Assembly: GCA_965277055.1 (NCBI GenBank)
Contig: OZ255703.1
Span: 806,001 to 870,000 of the forward strand
Direction: 5' to 3'
From: CBDCHC01 sp965277055
Lineage (GTDB): Bacteria > Pseudomonadota > Gammaproteobacteria > PS1 > Pseudothioglobaceae
Length of the DNA stretch: 64,000 bases
Part shown: piece by piece, positions 35,410 to 44,447 of the stretch
Numbering within the stretch: position 1 is the first letter of the stretch
Layout of the letters: the number at the start of each line of letters is the position of its first letter
Position numbers and translations under genes: made by a program
Notes under the pieces: model-generated
What the model was told of the DNA's origin: nothing
The model's input: the letters and a program-made list of their open reading frames with translations, nothing else
Database searches by the model: none

Positions 35410-37680
35410 TTATGGTAGTGTAATAGTCCCTATATCAATCAGCCCCTCTACTGCGTTTGTTGCATCTATGGTAAATGGGTTACTGATCATTTCATCCATT
35501 TTTAGGGTATAGGTTCCCTCTAAGAGTTCCGCAAAAAACCCACCTTCCTCATCGGTAAATATCTCCTGAGCAGTACCTGCTTCATCTATAATTTCAGCAA
35601 TTAATAAATTTACTTTTTTACCATCTACAGTCAACATACCTGAGACAAAAAACGCTTCTTTGGTAAATATTTTTCTGGTTTTACCACTACCATTTGCTGC
35701 GAAAAATGACACCTCAGCACTTGGGCTTACTTGTACATTTAACGGCATATCATCAAGTGTATAGTCAAAATAAGTATCTCGCCCACCAGAAAGTTTAAAG
35801 GTGCAATGTGTATCAGCACTCAGTTCGCAACTTTTATCTGAAAACTCTACATCCATTTTGCCAATAAAGTTCTCATCTGTTTGTAGCATCACAAAAGCAG
35901 ATTTACCAATAGTCTCACTTATGTCTAATCCTTCAGGTGTAGCAACAAGCGAAAACTCACTACGAGCACTGTAGTAACGTTCTTCTGGAGTGTTAGTCAG
36001 TACGATCTTACTCTGGAAAATATCATGATAATTCGTTATACTCAAATCTTGGTTGGTGTCAAAAGTATTGAAGATAAATTCATTATTATCCAGCCGATAG
36101 CGGGTATTGGTAGAAAACTTTTCATTAGAATAAAATACAGAAGTATCCCCATCTTTGCCAAAGCGATATTCTAGCCCGAATTGGATATTTTGCTCTTCTG
36201 GCGTGTGATCATAGGAAACACGAAACACGGTATTATCATTGAGTGTATATGCTCCTCTTAAATTATATTCTAGCTCATTCGTGTTAAAGTTTTGCTCAAT
36301 GCCCACTCTTAAAGAAGTCCCTTTATTAAATTTATACCTTCCTCCTACACCGAGTATCATATCATTATTGGGTGCAATAATGGTGTTATACACATAGTCC
36401 TGAGCATACTCTAGATTGACCCAGATAGAAAGTTTTTCCCAGTAGATATTAGTATAGTTTTTTAGAATAACGCCAAAAGAATCTTTGTGAGAAAGAGTAA
36501 GATACGTTTCATTAGTACCAAATTCTCGAGCAATAAAATACTGTCCACCAATGAGTTGAATTTCACTACTGAGTAAAGATGCAAGCTGAATTTTACTGAG
36601 TGTGTCTATGCCGAGTTCTACCCCTGCATAGAGCTCTATGTCATGAGTGAGAGCATGTTCCCCTACTCCTAAAAAGTACAGCATTTGCTCACTTGAAGGG
36701 ATTTTATGCGCATATCTCCCCGCAAAGTTGAAGTCAATGACTTCTTCACGCCCATATTTATCTATGATTTCTACTTTAATATTACTTTTAGTCATATTCA
36801 GTGGGATATTTAAGCGGTGTCTTCCAGGCTTATACTCCTTAGTTTCTTCTAAGACATCGTTAATATATATTTTCACAGTAGAGGCGTGGTTAATATTGAT
36901 ATAACGCGGGTTTGATTCGAGTACTACACTACCTCTTAACAAGGAATTAGTTAGTGCCACTCCCAGATTACTCTCTGCATACACGCCTGCAAAACTGCGC
37001 GGTCTAATATTACCTACCAATATGTCATAGTCCTGGGCTTCATACCCCACATAATAATCAGCAAATAACTCAGAATCTTTGCCAATGTTGTTTCGGGCAA
37101 ACCCGTAAACATTACCCATGCGTAGTCGTTGATCTATACCTGCTGTAAACTCTTCATTTTCATACTTTAAGGTAATATCAGAAATGAGTGAGCGTGCCTT
37201 GGTACGCTTACTATCTCTAAGAGCAGGGGTATCCATATACATCTGTGGACTCATATCACTCATTACTTCTGGAATGAGCTCTAAGCGCACACTTAAATTT
37301 TCATCCATGATAATAGTGATGCCCTCTGGCATATCTTCTAGCACTAGATAATCAGTATCTATTGCCTCAAATTGCTTATAAATGCTGGGGTTAAGATAGG
37401 TTTTGGTGTTTTTGAGAAAGGGCGCTTTCTCAATGGAAGCAATAGAAAGGTCAGGGCGAATATTAACAAATATCTCACCTGCACTAATACCAAGGACAAT
37501 GAAAGGGGCAAGTAAATTATCGGTAGATAACTGCTCACCCCCTCCAGAGTCGGAGCCAAAAATGTTTTCATAGCTAAATTCTTCGGTTACATTGGCTCGA
37601 CTACTTACACTCATAAGTAGTGCTATGAAAAGTACACATACTACTTGGATAATTCTACTTCGTAGGTTTCTTTGCCACAC
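35410..37680 (-). CDS. Outer-membrane usher of a chaperone-usher pilus
   Basis: 756 residues with a GTG start inside the chaperone gene (40-bp overlap) and a signal peptide (IIQVVCVLFIALLMSVSSRA). N-terminal domain about 40-150. The 24-strand barrel region occupies about 180-560, with a plug-like stretch near 260-320 (INDVLEETKEYKPGRHRLNIPL), and C-terminal beta domains follow. Length and sequence fit non-classical (alpha or archaic-like) ushers better than FimD. It would translocate the pilin across the outer membrane. No tip adhesin gene follows; the next gene is convergent ftsY. Confidence 0.8.
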   Translation of the reverse strand: MWQRNLRSRIIQVVCVLFIALLMSVSSRANVTEEFSYENIFGSDSGGGEQLSTDNLLAPFIVLGISAGEIFVNIRPDLSIASIEKAPFLKNTKTYLNPSIYKQFEAIDTDYLVLEDMPEGITIIMDENLSVRLELIPEVMSDMSPQMYMDTPALRDSKRTKARSLISDITLKYENEEFTAGIDQRLRMGNVYGFARNNIGKDSELFADYYVGYEAQDYDILVGNIRPRSFAGVYAESNLGVALTNSLLRGSVVLESNPRYININHASTVKIYINDVLEETKEYKPGRHRLNIPLNMTKSNIKVEIIDKYGREEVIDFNFAGRYAHKIPSSEQMLYFLGVGEHALTHDIELYAGVELGIDTLSKIQLASLLSSEIQLIGGQYFIAREFGTNETYLTLSHKDSFGVILKNYTNIYWEKLSIWVNLEYAQDYVYNTIIAPNNDMILGVGGRYKFNKGTSLRVGIEQNFNTNELEYNLRGAYTLNDNTVFRVSYDHTPEEQNIQFGLEYRFGKDGDTSVFYSNEKFSTNTRYRLDNNEFIFNTFDTNQDLSITNYHDIFQSKIVLTNTPEERYYSARSEFSLVATPEGLDISETIGKSAFVMLQTDENFIGKMDVEFSDKSCELSADTHCTFKLSGGRDTYFDYTLDDMPLNVQVSPSAEVSFFAANGSGKTRKIFTKEAFFVSGMLTVDGKKVNLLIAEIIDEAGTAQEIFTDEEGGFFAELLEGTYTLKMDEMISNPFTIDATNAVEGLIDIGTITLP

Positions 37681-38368
37681 GTTATACAGGTATTTGTAAA
37701 GCTAATTAATTTGGCATTTTGTAATACGTCTGTGTTCATTGGGAGGACAATATCAACTTCTTTATTTGGCAATATATTTATCGGTTCAAATCTCTTATCA
37801 ATAGTAATAGTTTCATTATTCGCTTTGGTCACTACTATACTAGAAGGTAAAAGAACCTTATGCATATTACCTGCATTTTTAGCACGTAAGTTAATACTAT
37901 TTTTATCCACACTACCACTCACAAAGGCGAAGTCCTCTACTGGCTTAGCTTGTGGTTTAAGGTATATACTGGTAAGATAGCGTGTGAGCACCTTAACCCC
38001 AGTTTTTTCATTATTACGGCGTACAGGCACTTGGTCTATCACCACTCTATATGCTTTTTCTATTGGGCTACCATTCGCTTTACGAATAGATACACGTGCG
38101 ACTGCTACTTTACCTGGTTTCACAATGAGTTGCTTAGGAAACACTATAATATCTTTGGTGGGTGTTAACCGATAGCACCTAAATTATCTACATCTCTTTC
38201 AAAGGCTGATAGCCTAATAGCTACTGGTGTTTTGCCATCGGAATTATTAATTTTGAGTTGATAGCTACGTTCTCTAGGCTCAAGCGTTTTACTCATTGGT
38301 TTTACGCTCCAAGCATACATATTCCCCATTAATCCCAGGAATAGGCTTAGTATAATAAGTTGTTTCAT
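37641..38368 (-). pseudogene. Pilus chaperone gene, frameshifted
   Basis: Two frames together give a normal chaperone of about 242 residues. The first (38368-38165) has a signal peptide and ends DVDNLGAIG at a TAA. The second reads LTPTKDIIVFPKQLIVKPG onwards to 37641 without its own good start. The segment NTPTxDxxVFPxQLxxKPG spans the break in intact homologues, so a one-base change near 38165 splits the gene. No slippery heptamer is present, so it is either a true mutation or a sequencing error. Late Cys pair CITCG is unusual for classical chaperones. RBS AGGAG is good. Confidence 0.78.
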
Positions 38369-38387
38369 TTTGGCTCCTAAATGATGA

Positions 38388-38408
38388 GTGATAGGACACG
38401 CCTATCAC
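38388..38408 (-). terminator. Hairpin between pilin and chaperone genes
   Basis: GTGATAGG (38388-38395), a 5-nt loop and CCTATCAC (38401-38408) form a perfect 8-bp stem between the pilin stop and the chaperone RBS. Hairpins here commonly limit read-through or protect the pilin mRNA, giving excess major subunit. No T-run follows, so attenuation or mRNA stabilisation is more likely than full termination. Confidence 0.5.
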
Positions 38409-38420
38409 CCATGATACTAC

Positions 38421-38798
38421 TTAAATCGCTGCTACACTAATAGTAACATTCGCAGAATAGTTACCAGAAGTTTGCGTTGCCGCATAGGCATCTGGAGTTA
38501 CAGTCATTACTGAATTTGCTTTGTCTAAAGCAATAGCAAAGCCTATTGTAGCTCCACTATTTGCTTCAATCAGCGTACCACTTGTTGGTGCACTGAGTGT
38601 GTAGTCAGTATTTGCTACTACAGTGAATGATGCATTTTTAGCGACAGTCATATCACCTAAGTTTAAGTTCTCTGCATCAAAGGAGATGGATACGAGGTTA
38701 TCAATACTACCTATGATATTGATACTATCAGAAGTAGCAGCAAAAGCGTTTACTGCAAGAGTAGAGCCTGCAATTAAAGTTAAAAGTTGTTTTTTCAT
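38421..38798 (-). CDS. Major pilin subunit of the chaperone-usher locus
   Basis: 125 residues with a clear signal peptide ending AFA/ATS. The mature part is about 104 residues, Thr/Ser/Ala rich, beta-only, with no cysteine. It starts with SINIIGSIDNLVSISF, a likely donor strand, and ends NVTISVAAI, as expected for a donor-strand-exchange subunit of CFA/I-like or archaic pili. GGAG RBS. First gene of pilin-chaperone-usher. Confidence 0.72.
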   Translation of the reverse strand: MKKQLLTLIAGSTLAVNAFAATSDSINIIGSIDNLVSISFDAENLNLGDMTVAKNASFTVVANTDYTLSAPTSGTLIEANSGATIGFAIALDKANSVMTVTPDAYAATQTSGNYSANVTISVAAI

Positions 38799-39001
38799 AG
38801 TTTGCTCCTATTATTTATTTAAGTTAAAGTCAAAAATTAAGTAATACCTCTTCTTAGCAAATTAACTATAGAACCTGTAGTTATTTTGTGTGGAAGATGT
38901 GGCAAATGATACCGTTGGAACAAATGATATGAAATACGCATAATAGCGTAAATGTTGTGGTGATAGAAAAATACGATGAATAGCGTATGTTTAACACAGT
39001 G

Positions 39002-39078
39002 TGGTAGTCGCGAGTGGATTCGAACCACCGACTTCCACCATGTCAAGGTGACACTCTAACCAACTGAGTTACGCGACT
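39002..39078 (-). tRNA. tRNA-Val (anticodon GAC)
   Basis: 77 nt including encoded CCA. Acceptor AGTCGCG/CGCGACT, D stem ACTC/GAGT, anticodon loop TTGACAT on stem TCACC/GGTGG and T loop TTCGAAT all fold. The anticodon loop and stem are close to those of E. coli tRNA-Val(GAC). The 5' base A is less usual than G. Confidence 0.96.
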
Positions 39079-39124
39079 ACAAGAGAAAGATAATTATACA
39101 ACAAGAATTGACAATATCTCATCA

Positions 39125-39892
39125 TTATATCTCTATCATATTTACATCAGGAAAAGAATTATAAAACGCTTTGACAAAATATAACCCTTCAGAAGGAGCA
39201 GTCATCCCAGCTTTCGTTCTATCTTTCGCCTCTAATACTACTTTCATCCATGAGACTGGTTTATCCCCATAACCAATTTTTAACAGCGTGCCCACAATAT
39301 TGCGGACCATATGATGCAAAAAAGCATTTGCTTTAATATCTAGGATAATTTCCTTACCCTCTTGAGTGAGAGTTAAGTGCTCTATGGTTTTAATAGGTGA
39401 TTTTGCTTGACACTGACTATCACGAAAAGAGGAAAAATCATGCGTACCCAGTAATGCTTGAGTAGCCTTTTGCATACTAGGCACATCAAGTGCTCTGGAT
39501 TGCCATAAATGGGTATCACGCCTTAATGCCGAACGGATACGGGAGTGGTAAATTTTATAGTGATATCTGCGTGCGGTAGCATGAAAGCGGGCATGAAATT
39601 CACTGTCCACTTCTCGTGCCCAAAGAATATTAACATCATTAGGTAAAAACCGATTAGTGCCCAACACCCATGCGGAATCTGTACGTATTTGCTCTGTGTC
39701 AAAATGGATGACCTGCTCGAGTGCATGCACCCCAGCATCAGTACGCCCTGCACATATTACACGTATAGGCTGGGCTGCAACTTCACTCAGTGCACGTTCT
39801 AACTCAGCCTGAACGGTGCGAACACAGAGCTGAGTTTGAAACCCATGAAAATGAGTCCCTAAATACTCAACGCCTGCAACTATTCTGGGCAA
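39125..39892 (-). CDS. truA: tRNA pseudouridine(38-40) synthase
   Basis: 255 residues, normal length. The catalytic Asp lies in CAGRTDAGVHA near residue 52, with FHARFHATARRYHYKI and FLHHMVRNIVGTLL later. It modifies the anticodon arm of many tRNAs. The start is TTG directly after the bactofilin stop, so it is probably coupled to it. A tRNA gene lies just downstream on the same strand. Confidence 0.96.
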   Translation of the reverse strand: MPRIVAGVEYLGTHFHGFQTQLCVRTVQAELERALSEVAAQPIRVICAGRTDAGVHALEQVIHFDTEQIRTDSAWVLGTNRFLPNDVNILWAREVDSEFHARFHATARRYHYKIYHSRIRSALRRDTHLWQSRALDVPSMQKATQALLGTHDFSSFRDSQCQAKSPIKTIEHLTLTQEGKEIILDIKANAFLHHMVRNIVGTLLKIGYGDKPVSWMKVVLEAKDRTKAGMTAPSEGLYFVKAFYNSFPDVNMIEI

Positions 39893-40357
39893 TTATGGTG
39901 TTTTAGGCTTGATTGCAGTTTTTGGTACATTGCCCATAGATATCTTACCATCAAAGTAAGAACCATCTTGGAGCTCAACTTTAGGCGCACTTAAATCACC
40001 CGTGAGGTGTGCACTGCTAGTTACTAAGATTTTTTCTTTAGCGGTGATATTACCCGTAACCTTACCATGTACACGGACAATCTTACCATTGACCTCAGCT
40101 TTTACATCAGCACTTTGCTCAATATTCACTTCGTTTTCGCTGAGGTTAATACTGCCTTCTACTTTGCCTTTGATATTGATATGATTATCACCAGTGATTT
40201 CACCTTTAATCAAAATTCCTTCTGAAATAAGTGAGCTACTGGTAGATACTAAAGTATCCGCAGGAGTAGCTGATTTTGTTGGAGCATCTTTGATTTCACG
40301 AGTGGGAATTTCTACTTGTGCTGTAGCTTCTTTTGTTGGGGTAGTTTTATTAAACAT
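39893..40357 (-). CDS. Bactofilin
   Basis: 154 residues from the ATG at 40357. A TTG 81 bp upstream would add a hydrophobic stretch but covers the promoter. The core (about 45-140) is the right-handed beta-helix of bactofilins, with GILIKGEITGDNHINIKGKV and repeated V/I-x-G steps, flanked by disordered Thr/Pro-rich tails. Bactofilins polymerise without nucleotides and organise cell-shape or envelope machinery. It is divergent from birA and followed immediately by truA. Confidence 0.9.
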   Translation of the reverse strand: MFNKTTPTKEATAQVEIPTREIKDAPTKSATPADTLVSTSSSLISEGILIKGEITGDNHINIKGKVEGSINLSENEVNIEQSADVKAEVNGKIVRVHGKVTGNITAKEKILVTSSAHLTGDLSAPKVELQDGSYFDGKISMGNVPKTAIKPKTP

Positions 40358-40426
40358 GGCGTACAATAAGATTATAAAAAGTATAATTATAACAATAAGT
40401 TTAGTACATAACAAAACATTTAACCC
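40358..40426. promoter_or_regulatory. Divergent overlapping promoters for bactofilin and birA
   Basis: The 69-bp gap has a plus-strand TATAAT at 40382-40387 and a minus-strand TATAAT at 40391-40386, sharing two bases. For the minus strand TTGTTA lies 17 bp upstream at 40414-40409. The plus-strand -35 is poor. This placement supports the ATG at 40357 as bactofilin start. Confidence 0.5.
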
Positions 40427-41143
40427 TTGAAGCCACAAAAAAATACTTTTTCACTATTACCACCAAATATTACCGTATTTGAGTTTGATTCACTGCCAAG
40501 TACCAATGAGTTTTTACTAAGTGATACGACACATGCTCCAGTATTATGCATAGCTCACCATCAAACAAAAGGTAAAGGACAGTTTGGCAGAACATGGGTC
40601 AGCGAGCAACAAAGTGCACTCTTTTCTCTTAAACTTTGCTATGAGGACATGTCTGTGCTTTCAGGCTTAAGCTTAGTGGTGGGGCTTGCCATTAGTGAGT
40701 TGTTACAGCAGCAATATCAACTCACAGACATTGCTATCAAATGGCCGAATGACATCTATAGAGGTGATAAAAAACTTGCAGGAATATTGATTGAAAGTTC
40801 AGCTCAAGGTACTACAGGGCACTGCGTTATTGGTGTAGGGCTCAATATTCAGACATCTAATAGCACAATCGCTTCTATGGCAACATCCATAGATACTCTC
40901 GTGCTCATCCATGAGCTCACTGCGAACATACTCTCATATAACCAGCGTTTTATTGCACAGGGATTTGCTGGGTTTATCTCACAGTGGCAAGCGAATGACT
41001 ACCTCACTCGTCAGCAAAAAATCATTGAGTATGAAGGTGAATACTACACCGCCCATGGTGTTACTACAGAGGGGTATTTGCAACTCAGAGGTGAAAATGC
41101 TACCAAAGTGCTGACAAGTTCAGGTAATATGCGCATATTATGA
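40427..41143 (+). CDS. birA: Biotin-protein ligase, no DNA-binding domain
   Basis: 238 residues from a TTG at 40427; an in-frame TAA just upstream excludes an earlier start. Motifs GKGQFGRTWVS (about 46-56), KWPNDIY and KKLAGILIESS are the ligase active site. The N-terminal repressor HTH of E. coli BirA is absent, so it should be a monofunctional ligase attaching biotin to carboxyltransferase subunits. It overlaps lptB by ATGA. Confidence 0.93.
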   Translation: MKPQKNTFSLLPPNITVFEFDSLPSTNEFLLSDTTHAPVLCIAHHQTKGKGQFGRTWVSEQQSALFSLKLCYEDMSVLSGLSLVVGLAISELLQQQYQLTDIAIKWPNDIYRGDKKLAGILIESSAQGTTGHCVIGVGLNIQTSNSTIASMATSIDTLVLIHELTANILSYNQRFIAQGFAGFISQWQANDYLTRQQKIIEYEGEYYTAHGVTTEGYLQLRGENATKVLTSSGNMRIL

Positions 41144-41865
41144 ATAACGTACTACAAGTAAAACATATTAATAAATCCTATAATAACCGACGTATCTTGG
41201 ATGATATTTCTATTTTTGTTCAAGAAGGAGAAGTGGTAGGGTTGCTCGGTCCTAATGGAGCTGGTAAAACTACGTGTTTTTATATTGCCTGTGGGTTAGT
41301 CCAAGCTGATAGCGGAGCAGTATTTGTCAATCAAAATGAAATCACTACCCTACCTATGCATAAACGAGCCCAAATGGGGCTTGCATATCTACCACAAGAG
41401 CCATCTATTTTTAGAAAACTCAGTGTAGAAGATAATATTATGGCGATTTTAGAGCTTCGTAAAAAACTCTCTAAAGCACAGCGTAAAGAAACACTAGAGC
41501 AACTTATCACTGAGTTTAGCCTAGGGAGTGTGCGTAAAAGTTTGGGCATCTCTCTTTCTGGTGGAGAACGTAGAAGAGCTGAGATTGCCCGTTGTTTAGC
41601 TATTGACCCCAAATTTGTCCTACTTGACGAGCCCTTTGCTGGGGTAGATCCTATTTCAGTTGTAGATATCCAGCAAATTATTTTTAGCCTTAAAGACAAG
41701 GGAATTGGGGTGTTAATTACCGACCATAACTACCGTGAAATGCTAGATACCTGTAATCATTCATACGTACTTCATAGTGGCAAAATTATCGCCGAAGGTG
41801 AAAAAAATCAAATTCTGCAAAACAAAGCAGTACGTTCAGTGTACTTAGGCAGTAGCTCGCTCTAG
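41140..41865 (+). CDS. lptB: LPS export ABC transporter ATPase LptB
   Basis: 241 residues. Walker A GPNGAGKTT, signature LSGGERRRAEIARCLA, Walker B FVLLDEPFAGVDP and H-loop ITDHNYREML match LptB, including the characteristic LSGGERRR. It powers LPS extraction from the inner membrane with LptFG. The usual lptA/lptC neighbours are absent; it is grouped with birA and tsaD. Confidence 0.95.
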   Translation: MNNVLQVKHINKSYNNRRILDDISIFVQEGEVVGLLGPNGAGKTTCFYIACGLVQADSGAVFVNQNEITTLPMHKRAQMGLAYLPQEPSIFRKLSVEDNIMAILELRKKLSKAQRKETLEQLITEFSLGSVRKSLGISLSGGERRRAEIARCLAIDPKFVLLDEPFAGVDPISVVDIQQIIFSLKDKGIGVLITDHNYREMLDTCNHSYVLHSGKIIAEGEKNQILQNKAVRSVYLGSSSL

Positions 41866-41866
41866 G

Positions 41867-42898
41867 ATGTCTGCAGAAGTAATTACCTTAGGTATTGAAA
41901 CCTCTTGTGATGAAACAGGGGTAGCCATCTATTCCAATACCCGAGGGTTATTGGCTGACGAGCTCTTTTCTCAGGTTGATTTGCATGCAGAATATGGTGG
42001 AGTAGTCCCAGAAATCGCCTCTCGCGACCATCTCAACAAACTCGCACCACTCACCCAGAGCGCCCTCAAGCATGCGGGGCTAAACATTACAGATATCCAC
42101 CACATCGCCTATACTAAAGGGCCAGGGTTGGCAGGTGCACTCCTAGTTGGTGCGAGCTTTGCAAAATCTTTAGCATTTGCTCATGGGCTACCCATTACTG
42201 GGATAAACCACCTTGAGGGGCACCTGATGGCACCCCTACTTGCAGGAGAAACACTCACCTACCCTTATATTGCCCTATTGGTTTCTGGGGGGCATACACT
42301 TTTATTAAAAGCAACTATGCTCGGAGAGTACCACATATTAGGTGAAAGTATCGATGACGCGGTAGGCGAAGCCTTTGACAAAACTGCTAACGTATTAGGG
42401 CTGGGCTACCCAGGAGGCAAGGCACTATCTGAGCTGGCTGCTACAACTAATACGACTCAATTTACCTTTCCAGAGCCACTCAAACATAAGGGGCTAAACT
42501 TTAGTTTTAGTGGGCTCAAGACTGCAGCACGCACCATTCACAGTGCACACCCAGACAACAATAGCGAAATCGCCAAAGCATTTGAAACTGCTGCGGTGAA
42601 TGTATTAATCCATAAAACTAAAAAGGCTCTACAGGAAGAATCATGTAGCACCTTGTTAATAGCAGGCGGAGTAAGTAGTAATAGCTATTTGCGCTCAAAA
42701 TTAGCTGCACTGGAGGGTATTGACTTGTGTATGCCTCCGACAAAATTTTGTACTGATAATGGAGCAATGATTGCGATCTGTGGTAACATAAAATTTACCA
42801 CATATAGGGAGTGTGAGCCTAATAATGATATTTCTATCAAGCCCAAATGGAGAATAGATAGTCTAAATAATGATAGCAGAAGTCCGCACCCGTGTTGA
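41867..42898 (+). CDS. tsaD: tRNA t6A synthase subunit TsaD
   Basis: 343 residues. GIETSCDETGVA at the N-terminus, the metal site NHLEGHL and LVSGGHTLLL are diagnostic. It transfers threonylcarbamoyl to A37 of ANN-decoding tRNAs. The start is one base after the lptB stop and the end overlaps comM by 29 bp. Confidence 0.97.
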   Translation: MSAEVITLGIETSCDETGVAIYSNTRGLLADELFSQVDLHAEYGGVVPEIASRDHLNKLAPLTQSALKHAGLNITDIHHIAYTKGPGLAGALLVGASFAKSLAFAHGLPITGINHLEGHLMAPLLAGETLTYPYIALLVSGGHTLLLKATMLGEYHILGESIDDAVGEAFDKTANVLGLGYPGGKALSELAATTNTTQFTFPEPLKHKGLNFSFSGLKTAARTIHSAHPDNNSEIAKAFETAAVNVLIHKTKKALQEESCSTLLIAGGVSSNSYLRSKLAALEGIDLCMPPTKFCTDNGAMIAICGNIKFTTYRECEPNNDISIKPKWRIDSLNNDSRSPHPC

Positions 42899-44357
42899 TA
42901 GTAGTTTAGATGCACCTATTGTGCATATTCAGGCACACATTGCCAGAGGCTTACCTGCGTTTAGTGTAGTTGGCTTACCCAATACCTCAGTAAAAGAAAG
43001 TAAAGATCGCGTTAGAAGTGCAATTATTAGTAGTAACTTCAAATTTCCCGAAGGGCGCATTACCGTAAATCTCACTCCAGCAAACACGCCCAAGAGTGGT
43101 GGTCGCTATGATCTTGGTATCGCTCTAAGTATTCTCATTGCCTCGGGGCAAATTGTCCCGAGTGTTGATATCACCATGCTTGAATTTTACGGCGAGCTTG
43201 GATTAGATGGCAAAATAGCTGCAGTTAATGGCTTATTCCCCAGCATTGTACAAGCTGAAAATGCAGGGCATACCAGCATTATCCCGCCCAGCAAAGACCC
43301 CAACCTGAGCCTACTTAGCCAAGAAACTATGCGCACAGCAGCACATTTATTAGAGGTAGCAGCCTATCTACAAGGCTCTGCTGAACTTGCAGGGATAACG
43401 TTACCCGAACAAAAACACACATCGCTCAGTACAGACTTTAGCGATATTAAAGGGCAACACTTAGCCAAGCGTGCCCTTGAAATCGCTGCAAGTGGTGGGC
43501 ATAACGTCCTCCTTAGTGGCACCCCGGGTGCAGGTAAAACGATGCTCAGTGAGCGCTTTACTGCTATCACTCCAGAACTCACTCTCGCGCAACTAATAGA
43601 AGTCGCAGCAATGCACTCACTCGCAGGGATAGAGCACCCACTACAGACTAAAGTCAAAGTAGTACGCTCACCACATCATAGCTCATCTAACGTAGCGATT
43701 ATTGGTGGTGGGAGTACCCCCAAGCCAGGTGAAGTATCACTCGCTCACCATGGGGTGTTATTTCTTGATGAACTTCCAGAGTTTAACAAAAACGTACTAG
43801 AAACCCTGCGTCAGCCACTAGAAAGTGGGGAGGTACATATCTCCCGCATTAAAGAACAAGTTACGTTCCCTGCAAAGTTCCAGCTAATCGCAGCAATGAA
43901 CCCCTGTAAGTGCGGCTACTTTGGAGACCAATCAAACAAATGCCACTGCACCCTAGAGCAAGTAGAAAACTACCAGAGCAAAATCTCAGGACCTCTTCTT
44001 GATAGAATAGATATTAAAATTACTGTTCAACCTGTAGAGAAAAAAGCATTATTACATACGGATACTACAGCAGAGGATAGTGCCACAATTAAGGCAAGAG
44101 TAGTTAATGCCTATAACATTCAAATGGGGAGACAAGGCAAACAAAACGCTCACCTAAGCACAAAAGAAGTAGATAAGTACATTCCACTCACCACAGAACA
44201 AAAAGAGCTACTGGCAAATGCCATAGACAAACTTAATCTCTCAGCCAGAAGTTATACTAAAGTACTTAAAGTAGCGAGAACGATTGCCGATTTGGCAGGG
44301 AGTGACACACTAGACAATGCTCATGTAGTTGAGGCATTGGGGTTTATGCGAAGTTAG
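42870..44357 (+). CDS. comM: YifB/ComM family Mg-chelatase-like AAA+ ATPase
   Basis: 495 residues. N-terminal Lon-like domain (GLPAFSVVGLPNTSVKES), AAA+ core with Walker A GTPGAGKTMLSERF and Walker B GVLFLDELPEF, and a CKCGYFGD...CHC cysteine cluster near 350. ComM is a helicase promoting branch migration during natural transformation. A fragment of a second copy's 3' end survives at 22829-22885. The IS21 element begins 26 bp after its stop. Confidence 0.93.
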   Translation: MIAEVRTRVDSSLDAPIVHIQAHIARGLPAFSVVGLPNTSVKESKDRVRSAIISSNFKFPEGRITVNLTPANTPKSGGRYDLGIALSILIASGQIVPSVDITMLEFYGELGLDGKIAAVNGLFPSIVQAENAGHTSIIPPSKDPNLSLLSQETMRTAAHLLEVAAYLQGSAELAGITLPEQKHTSLSTDFSDIKGQHLAKRALEIAASGGHNVLLSGTPGAGKTMLSERFTAITPELTLAQLIEVAAMHSLAGIEHPLQTKVKVVRSPHHSSSNVAIIGGGSTPKPGEVSLAHHGVLFLDELPEFNKNVLETLRQPLESGEVHISRIKEQVTFPAKFQLIAAMNPCKCGYFGDQSNKCHCTLEQVENYQSKISGPLLDRIDIKITVQPVEKKALLHTDTTAEDSATIKARVVNAYNIQMGRQGKQNAHLSTKEVDKYIPLTTEQKELLANAIDKLNLSARSYTKVLKVARTIADLAGSDTLDNAHVVEALGFMRS

Positions 44358-44383
44358 TTGATACGGACATTATTAAGAATAGC

Positions 44384-44416
44384 TGTCACACGCGAACTAA
44401 AAATGTACCAGAACGC
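44384..44416 (+). repeat. IS21 left terminal inverted repeat
   Basis: 33 bp, exact reverse complement of 46365-46397. A degenerate second subrepeat follows (CTAAAAGTACACC). Confidence 0.93.
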
Positions 44417-44447
44417 AGTCTAAAAGTACACCACTTTCCTAGTTATT

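Noticed and set aside
38140..38175. Programmed -1 frameshifting in the chaperone gene
   Set aside because: No X-XXY-YYZ slippery heptamer or downstream structure is visible; mutation or sequence error is simpler.
40358..40438. Longer bactofilin with an N-terminal membrane helix from a TTG start
   Set aside because: The extra stretch covers two good -10 boxes and translates AT-rich promoter DNA into hydrophobic residues.
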